64,000 bases of DNA from Rotaria sp. Silwood1 (lineage: Eukaryota > Rotifera > Eurotatoria > Philodinida > Philodinidae), in the NCBI GenBank assembly GCA_905250075.1, contig CAJNOP010000110.1, forward strand, positions 410,381-474,380. The letters are read 5' to 3'. This document shows positions 57,047 through 64,000 of this stretch, piece by piece (position 1 is the first letter of the stretch; the number at the start of each line of letters is the position of its first letter). The notes below the pieces were generated by a model, which was not told the DNA's origin, did no database searches, and saw only the letters and a list, made by a program, of their open reading frames with translations. The position numbers and the translations under genes were made by a program.

Positions 57047-57244
57047 GGGTATGGGTGCGGAGGGTCGGTCTGGGTGTGAGGTGTGGATGTGGAGTGTGTG
57101 GGGTGTGAGTATTGGGTGCAGGTGCGGGTGCGGGTGCGGGTGATTCTTTTCTCTATCCACACCCACCCACACCCACACTCACACCCACACCCACACCCAC
57201 ACCCCACACTCACACCTACCAACACCCATCCACACCCACACCCT
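57047..57244. repeat. TGTGGG telomere-like foldback array 4
   Basis: G-rich arm at 57047-57142 (GGGTGTGAGGTGTGGATGTG, then GGTGCGGGTGCGGGTGCGGG), spacer TTCTTTTCTCTA, and C-rich arm at 57155-57244 (CCACACCCACCCACACCCAC). The edges read AGGGT and ACCCT. It ends directly at AAGTTAGGCGCC, a sequence that recurs at 57889. Confidence 0.85.
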
Positions 57245-57245
57245 C

Positions 57246-57919
57246 AAGTTAGGCGCCACTCTCTTTATTCATATATCAAAACAGCTGTAAGTACAGCTTA
57301 TGATAGATAATGAATAAGCTCGATAATTAAAAGATAAATTGACAATGTTCTTTAGAAGAATGTTTATAGGTTTTTACAGAGTTGTCACAATAATGAATCT
57401 CACAATAGATACTTTTTTGCTACTGTCAAAGTTCAATGAGCTAGTCGATGAAAAAACAACTTTTCCAGTTATAACGACCGATAGAAAACTCTGCTTTCTG
57501 TGGAACAGAAACTATTTCAAGAGAAACATCATTGCGCTTGCGGTCTTTAATAGATTTTTCGTTTTTTTCGAAAACTTGACTATTTGACATAGTCGGTATT
57601 CGTGCTTCGCACCTTATCTCGTATTCTCGACTTTGTCGAGATGCCATCTAGTTTCTTTCTTTCTAGGTAGACCATATGCAGATTCTTTCGCATTTTGTGT
57701 CGATATGATCTTCACAACCGAAAGTCAGAAAATCGTCGTTGAAGCATCAGATAAAAGCGTCGAGATTGAACCGAAGCATCTTTTTCCCCAATTTTTCTTA
57801 AGATATCCCATTCGCATACTAACAGGGTCGAAAAAGACAAATTTTTCAGGACTTTGATTTTTTTTCAAGCTTTGAAATAATTGAAACTAAAGTTAGGCGC
57901 CATTCTCATTATTCATATA
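57246..57919. repeat. Direct repeat pair AAGTTAGGCGCC...TTATTCATAT
   Basis: About 30 bp at 57246-57276 recur at 57889-57919 with three or so differences. The second copy is interrupted just after TCATATA by the Helitron 3' end, so the first copy serves as an empty-site reference. Confidence 0.55.
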
Positions 57920-58079
57920 CTAACGAGAACCCGTGCATACTGCACTATGGCTTTTTATCATCGAAAGCAAGCTTTTCGTGAGGATTAAGGGATTATTAGG
58001 TATATAATTAAAATCTTGATCTCCGTCCTATCAAAACAATTTATTTACATAATTTTCATTTTATTTTGAAACAACAAAT

Positions 58080-61000
58080 TTACAAAATTTCTTTGAAAAC
58101 AATGTTTTTAGTTTTATGTCTTTCACTGTTTTTTTCTTCTTTGATGACTTGTACCTTGATAGACGTTAGAGAGAGAACTCTTGAAAACGCAACATATAGT
58201 TGTCCATGGCTGAAAACTGGTTGTGGTAGAAGTAGTCCTAATCGATCAAAGGTCTGTCCTTGTGATTTGTTAATTGTTATAGCAAATAAGAGTCGAATAG
58301 GAAATTGATGTCTACGTAATTTAAAGGGCAAAAATAGATCAGAGGGTGTCGAAGTAATGCTTGGTTTTAAAACTCGGTTTCCTTTGTTAGATCCAGTTGC
58401 TACTTCACAATCAATTGTGTGATTTTGTAAATGTCGCACAATGACCCGAATTCCATTACATAGACCTTGATAAACATCGAGATTGCGACGAAGCATAACA
58501 ATGGCACCAATCTTTAGTTTAAGTTTATGAGGAGGCATTCCCAATGGTGTGAGGCTATTCCAAAACTCTGTGGGATAGTTGGTTACATCATCTCCATCTT
58601 CACATTGTACTTCATCGACACTTGTGTACATTTTTTCTATTCCAGGTAGTCATTGAAGAACTACTTCATTTACCAACAGAGAATTTTCATTTTTGGGACA
58701 GAGAATTGTTCTGTTGCATAAAGTTGAAATATCTTCTATAGAAATGTATTGACCAAATATCTCGTCGACCAAACTACTGTCTAACATGCAGGAGCTAGGC
58801 AATTCTATTTCATCATATTCGTTTGATGTTAATTCACCATTGTCAAGTTTAATCAGCCACGTTGAGAGCTCTTCTTCACCGGATCCTGTTCTCATGTTCT
58901 GGCGTAGATGCATTACCTTGAAGTAAGACCAGCGGTCAAAACTTTTGAGACTTACTGCAACTAATTCTGATCTGCTTGCGAATCGAATGACTGGAAGAAT
59001 TGTCGAAAATCTCCACCGAGTATCATAATTTTTCCTCCGAAAGGTGCATTGATATTCATTGTATCTCTCAGCAAAATATCAGCTGCTTTGAGAGCGTCGG
59101 ATGCAGCCATTGGTGCTTCGTCCCAAATGAAAACTTCTGTCCTTCTGATCTCTTCGTCTTCCATGCTGTTTGGTTGAATACTGGATGTACATGTTTTCAA
59201 GATAGGTACAGGAAGCTTGAAACGACTGTGCACAGTTCTTCCGTTAGGCAGTAAACTTGCAGCAATCTCTGTCCATGCAACTGGCATAACATGGACGCCT
59301 TGTCCCATAAATAAATGGTACAGGGTGTTATAAATATAGGTTTTTCCTGTACCTCCAGATCTACCTATGAAGAAACATGAGCCAGCAGTAGTTGATTGTT
59401 TATGATGAACTGCAAGAATTGCATCCACTGCTGAACGCTGATCTCGATTCAACATTGCATACATTTCTTGTCCTATTCGAAGCTCTTCTTCCTTGTTGAT
59501 AATTTTGGGTTCAAATGAATAAGGAACAGATGATGATGATGGTATACCAAAATCATTGCAACTTCGACCTTGTTCTTTTAGCCTTTCTTCGATTGCATAG
59601 AATGCCATTGCTTCTGCTGTTTGAGCATCGACATGTTGCATGAAATCCTCGGTCATATGTGCTTTAAACGAATTCCAGAGATCTATCGGTTTTGTCGGGC
59701 TACAGTATAGAAGTATCACACAGAAAAGTGTTCTTAGCTGTTGTGGCATCTGGAAGATAACGGCTTCAGCCATGCATCTTTCGTAGTCAGTATCATCACG
59801 TAATGGGTCCCATCGTTTAGCAGCTTCCATCAATGTTTGACAGACTTGGCCTTCTACTATTTGAAGATCTTCAAAACTACAGTCACCAGGAGTATGTAAC
59901 AGTAATAATCGAAGATGGTAGCGTTCTACATCACTGGGGCTGACGGAGTACATTCGATCGATGACGTTTTCACCTTGTAGTCGACGCTTCCATGTCCCAT
60001 TACGTTCAAAAACAAAGTGATGTGGGATATCATGGTAGAGATATTGTCGAGCATCTGGGTTTTTCGAATTTAATTTGAACCATGCGGTAAGTGTTGTGTC
60101 TTTCGTAGCGGCTCTTTCTAATGCTTGTCGTTTGTTTCTTTCAGCAAAATAAACCCGCTGCAGATTTGGAAGGTGAACGGCTAATCGAATAATAGCATGA
60201 GACTAGTCATGTAATGGAAATTCAAAAAGTCTCCATGCAGCTTCAGGTGCGCTTACATATCTTGCATCGAGATTTGCTTTAATTTCATCCCATTTCAAAG
60301 TTCCTTCAGCGGCAGTAGGACCTTCTTGAACTGGTCGTTGTAATTTAATGTTAGCACAATCATGTCCCTTGTAAATGTATTTAAAAAACTATTTGATACT
60401 TTTCACAGTTGCACAAATTTCGACATTAATATGAGCATTGTATTTCATTAATAAATATGAAGTATATGGAACTATCCATCTATTGTCAACTTCACACCTG
60501 CGAATAGTCGTAGTAATTCCATTATCTCTTCTGCAATATCGTGGATATCCATCCTTATTTGCCAGAGTATCATTTGGAAATTCTTTTGGAAATTCTTTTG
60601 AACACTTGCCATCTTCCATGCAAGAAGAATGTGGGTTTAACTTTCCACATGGTTCGTGAATCATATGCTTTCTCACACATTCATATAATTGTGAAACCTT
60701 AACAGGATCTTGTATTTCACTGCAGACGATATGGTCAATGTGGTTTTCATCCTTTGGCTTATCTTCGTTGGCCAAAATAATACGCATGTGACAATGTAGT
60801 AAGCCACGCTTTTGAAATTCGATTACGAAAACATTGGCTATCGTTCGTCCTAATATATGTTTCTTGCAGATATCATCAATAAGTTCATTAAGTTTGAGTT
60901 TAAAGACTCTGGTAATTAGACCAGGTCTATTCGATGGAGTTTGACCAGGAAAAAGCTGTTCTTCGATTTCTCTCTATGTTGGATTACAGGTAAATGTGAT

Positions 61001-62628
61001 GAATAAGTCGGATTTTCCATATTTTCGGACGATTGCCATTGCATCTTGATAATTCTGTTGCATTGCTCTAGGGCTTCCTTGAAAACCTGATGGAAGCAAT
61101 ATAACATGTCCAGGTCTTAAACCTTCAATTTTAGCTTCATGTGCTAAATGATCCATTTAGTCCTTGATATAATTTTACTCAAAGAGCCTTTTGATTTTGT
61201 CGATGGAATGAAAGTCGATTTTGTTCGGTTTTTACATAAGCATCGACAATATATTGCTGGAATAATTTTCCTCCATAGTGGATGGCACTGAAATTTTGAT
61301 GAATAGCCAATCGATAACAATAAAACTGAAGCATTAATACTCGTTTTCGATTTCGTGATTGATCAATTTTTTCCAATTCTCGATGTCATTCTTTATCACC
61401 ACGAGAAAATAAAAGAGGATAGGTCATTGGATCACAATGAGGATGTAAGATTGAAATAGTTTGAAGATTTTGACCACGTGGATGAACAGCAATATGTCGA
61501 TATGTTGGAACTTCACTATTTTCACCTACGAAAACTGCAGCGACTTCATTCGCTGTTGGAAAATTGTAGAGTTGCTGATCATGAATTCCATGATTGATGT
61601 CAAAAATCATTCAAAGTGCAGGTGGTGCTCGTTCCTTTCTCTTGATTCGATCTATTTCTTCTTGTTCGACTTCATGCATCATCTCCAAGGCAGCAGCAAA
61701 AGGACCAATGCTCTTTATTATGTTGCCAAGTTTGATCATTGTCGTTTCATTGCAATTTTTATTAGCAGCATTGCCCATCCGTTCTTTTAATGCTAAGGAT
61801 GAGTCCAAAATGTAAAGTTGTCCAAATTGAGCTCTCTGACCAAGATCAGGATGAAGTGGACCGATCTGGTGATAGATTTGCCCATGAATGCGAAAATAGT
61901 AGGGCCCAAAACCTTGTGACAAATCAATTTGAGCCCCCATAGATGCAAATGCAAGAGCACTATTGTAACTTCTGATGTTTTCGCGAAAATTTCTTGGTTC
62001 AAGATCGGTGCCTTGTAGAAGAGCTTTAATTTCATCTGGATATAGGAGAAGGTCAGGAAGTTGAATAGATCCATAGTGACAGCACTGCTTGAATTCATCA
62101 TGTCTATCGGATGTGCATTCTTCCTTAAAGTGTAGAGCATTACAGTCTTGACCGACATTATACATTCTTCCATGATAACTTTCAGGAGGAAATTCGTCTC
62201 GAAATGCAGCCGCATACAAAGATGAGCTTCGTTGTCGATGATGGGGATGACAAAAAGTGTCCTTCGATTGTCGCTCACGTCTTTCATCATCAGTTTCTTG
62301 TTGTCTTCGTTTCTTTGCTCGTGATGCAATTTTTTGTCGTCGCTCTTGCTTTTCTTACTCTGATTGTTGCATGTATTGCGAACGATGCTTTGCTGCATCC
62401 GTTTGCAGTTGTTGCTTTCTCCTTTGTTCCGTTTCTTGTGCATGTCGTTCTTGGATTCTTTTGGATCTCCTAAATGTTTTCACCTTAGGATTATCATATC
62501 ATTGTTTCGACTTGAGGTTGGTTAGCAGCATCGTTCAAGTTCGAGATATTCTGCTGGTTAAGTGCTGTTGGCATTGACTTGTGATATTCATGATCCATCG
62601 TAGAATCGTCTGTTGCATCAGTCATCAT
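58080..62628 (-). pseudogene. Helitron RepHel transposase, broken by stops and frameshifts
   Basis: It starts at ATG 62628 with an acidic leader and stops first at about 62496. A Helitron-like N-terminal domain is spread over 62219-61180 (for example YRLAIHQNFSAIHYGGKLFQ and AYVKTEQNRLSFHRQNQ). The HUH nuclease shows GLLHCHMRII at about 60810-60780, with the catalytic-tyrosine region YLLMKYNAHINVE at about 60465-60425. The Pif1-type helicase lies at 59953-58080: Walker A FIGRSGGTGKTY, Walker B FIWDEAPM, GGDFRQ, then after a frameshift near 58960 and a stop near 58647, ITINKSQGQTFDRLG and QLYVAFSRV. At least seven interruptions make it non-functional, but domain order is complete, so decay is fairly recent. 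Confidence 0.85.
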
Positions 62629-62676
62629 TGATATCATTGATTTTAGAAAATGGTTTGTTTCTAGTTGGGATGGGTC

Positions 62677-62684
62677 TATTTATA
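62677..62684 (-). promoter_or_regulatory. TATA box of the Helitron transposase
   Basis: TATAAATA on the minus strand, within GGGGTATAAATAGACCC, about 50 bp upstream of the first ATG (62628). Position and sequence fit an RNA polymerase II core promoter. Confidence 0.6.
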
Positions 62685-62704
62685 CCCCTCTGTAACCTAT
62701 GGTA

Positions 62705-62877
62705 GAACCGTCCAGAAAATTCTCAATCATGCATCATGTCGTGCATGACGTAGGATCACTGGAAATTTCTGGAATATTCTAGAACGCCCCAGTAAATGCT
62801 AGGTGATTAAAGAGATTACAAAAACTCTAGATGAATGTAGAACATTCTCAAATAGTCCACATGTTATTAGAACTTTC
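62705..62877 (-). promoter_or_regulatory. Cluster of heat-shock elements upstream of the Helitron TATA
   Basis: At 62762-62784 five units alternate with exact 5-bp spacing: GAA (62762), TTC (62767), GAA (62772), TTC (62777), GAA (62782). Further perfectly spaced inverted pairs GAA-NN-TTC lie at 62715-62722, 62840-62847 and 62870-62877, and a GAA at 62705 is in phase with the first pair. This is the binding pattern of heat-shock factor trimers. The five-unit block is about 80 bp upstream of the TATA box. The sequence GCATGACGTAGG (62744) also contains a CRE-like TGACGTA. Confidence 0.6.
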
Positions 62878-62880
62878 TAC

Positions 62881-63470
62881 ACTCTAAAAAAAAACGTTTT
62901 CTCGAAATCTTATAGGAGATTTCCAGGTTTGTCACTATATGAAACCCTTTATAGGTTTCCGAGAAAGGGTTTCCGAGCTCTCGGAAACCTTCCAAAGCAA
63001 TGAAAAAACCTCAGGATCCCGCAAACTCAGTGGAAGTTTTCGAGACTTGCCAAACCTTGTATAGGTTTCCGGCACCTAGCCACAAAACCACCCACTAATC
63101 TACATCTGTCGCTCTATTCTAACCGGTTATTCTATCCCCTCATTCTAACCCGTTATCTAACTCCTTAATCTATATCTAACCCGTTATTCCATCCCCTAAA
63201 TCTAACCCCCTATTCTAAATCCTTAATCTAACTGCTTACTCTATTCCTTAATATATCCCCTTATTCTACACTCTAAAAAAAAAAGGTTTTGTCGGAAACC
63301 TATAGAGGGTTTCCGGGTTTGTCACTATATGAAACCCTTTATAGGTTTCCGAGAAAGGGTTTCCGAGCTCTCGGAAACCTTCAAAAGCAATAAAAAAAGC
63401 TCACGATCTCGGAAACCTATTAAAGGTTTTCGAGGCTTCGAAAATCTTCAATAGGTTTCCGGCAGCTACG
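62881..63470 (+). repeat. Two direct copies of a GGTTTCCGA-rich palindromic repeat
   Basis: Copies at about 62881-63085 and 63269-63470 share CTCTAAAAAAAAA at the left and GAAACCCTTTATAGGTTTCC, GAGAAAGGGTTTCCGAGCTC and TCGGAAACCTTC inside, ending CAATAGGTTTCCGGCA. Style and A-rich start recall the AAACCCTT block at 27340-27836. They are separated by the CTTATTCTA minisatellite. Confidence 0.7.
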
Positions 63471-64000
63471 CACTACCCTTATTCTATCCCCTTATTCTAA
63501 TCCCTTAATCTATCCCCTTATTCTATCCCATTATTCTATCCTCTTATTCTATCCCCTTATTCTAATCCCTTAATCTATCCCCTTAATCTATCCCCTTATT
63601 CTATCCTCTTATTCTATCCCCTTATTCTAATCCCTTAATCTATCCCCTTATTCTAACCCCTTATTCTATCCTCTTATTCTATCCTCTTATTCTAACCGCT
63701 TAATCTATCCCCTTATTCTAACCCCTTATGTTAATCCTTTATTCTATCTCCTTATTCTAACCCCTTAATCTAAATCCTAATTCTATCCCCTTATGTTAAT
63801 CCCTTAATCTAACCCCCTTATTCTAAATCCTTATTCTAACCCCTTATGTTAATCCCTTATTCTAACCCCTTAATCTAAATCCTAATTCTATCCCCTTATG
63901 TTAATCCCTTATTCTAACCCCTTAATCTATCCCCTTATTCTAACCCCTTAATCTAAATCCTTATTCTATCCCCTTTTTCTAACCCCTTATGTTAATCCCT
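63087..64000. repeat. Minisatellite, about 13-bp unit (TTATTCTAWCCCC)
   Basis: Long array of CTTATTCTATCCC, CTTATTCTAACCC and CTTAATCTATCCC units, with higher-order variants that add TTATGTTAATCCC. It is interrupted by the second GGTTTCC repeat copy at 63269-63470 and continues past the window end. Confidence 0.85.

Larger units (their letters stand above)
57920..62830 (-). mobile_element. Decayed autonomous Helitron
   Basis: Carries a Rep-helicase gene on the minus strand. Read on that strand, the 3' end is probably at 57920. There GTGCAGTATGCAC could form a small hairpin about 10 bases before GTTAG, and the next base is T, as expected for insertion at an AT dinucleotide; the terminal tetranucleotide TTAG differs from the usual CTRR. 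The 5' TC end is not located; it should lie between about 62790 and 62880, where an unrelated repeat begins. Confidence 0.7.

Noticed and set aside
62204-62577. Hydrophobic, cysteine-rich plus-strand frames near the window end
   Set aside because: They are antisense to the charged N-terminal part of the Helitron gene.
1-64000. CRISPR arrays, rRNA genes or tRNA genes
   Set aside because: No regularly spaced direct repeats with unique spacers, no rRNA-like GC-rich conserved blocks, and no cloverleaf with a GTTCGANTC arm that I could confirm by eye. The organism is eukaryotic.

Overview
The window looks like nuclear DNA of a bdelloid rotifer (phylum Rotifera). It is AT-rich. Its host genes are split by very short GT-AG introns (48-74 bp in the two clearest models). 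It is loaded with many unrelated mobile-element families. It also carries repeated tracts of TGTGGG/CCCACA, which is the telomere repeat reported for bdelloids. A 100-N scaffold gap (27044-27143) splits it.

Left part (1-27 kb), ordinary intron-bearing host DNA with wide spacers. It has a five-exon intermediate-filament gene with a lamin-tail domain on the minus strand (1343-3330). A nine-exon SLC2/GLUT-type sugar transporter lies on the plus strand (9922-11906). Unrecognised multi-exon coding follows at 14923-17865, with coding-like blocks at 18613-19560 that carry a frameshift. A small four-exon single-pass membrane protein sits at 24507-25160 on the minus strand. Between them are a possible beta/gamma-crystallin-like fragment (about 8.8-9.0 kb) and an envelope-glycoprotein-like reading frame broken by one stop codon (21292-22818), lying between inverted copies of a dispersed repeat.

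Right part (27-64 kb), an accessory, transposon-dominated zone. In order it holds: the 3' half of a restriction-like-endonuclease non-LTR retrotransposon; a structurally complete pogo-type DNA transposon (31326-33873, TA target duplication, intact transposase ending in a PCNA-binding motif); a structurally complete piggyBac transposon (34632-36952, TTAA ends); a small cysteine-rich gene; the 5' part of a decayed Ty3/gypsy element that stops at a TGTGGG array; several hAT-like and foldback elements; and a decayed Helitron with a Rep-helicase gene (57920 to about 62.8 kb). The window ends in a 13-bp-unit minisatellite.

The most unusual gene is an intronless 537-codon ORF (42349-43962, minus). 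It fuses a D-Ala-D-Ala-ligase-like ATP-grasp domain to a SAM methyltransferase, and lies 375 bp from a TGTGGG foldback array. This looks like a laterally acquired peptide-ligase/tailoring enzyme in transposon-rich, telomere-like DNA. Two other signals deserve attention. At least four internal TGTGGG blocks are arranged G-strand then C-strand, the geometry of a telomere-telomere fusion or a foldback. A tight cluster of perfectly spaced heat-shock-element units lies upstream of the Helitron transposase TATA box. Identifications rest on motif reading only; no database search was possible.
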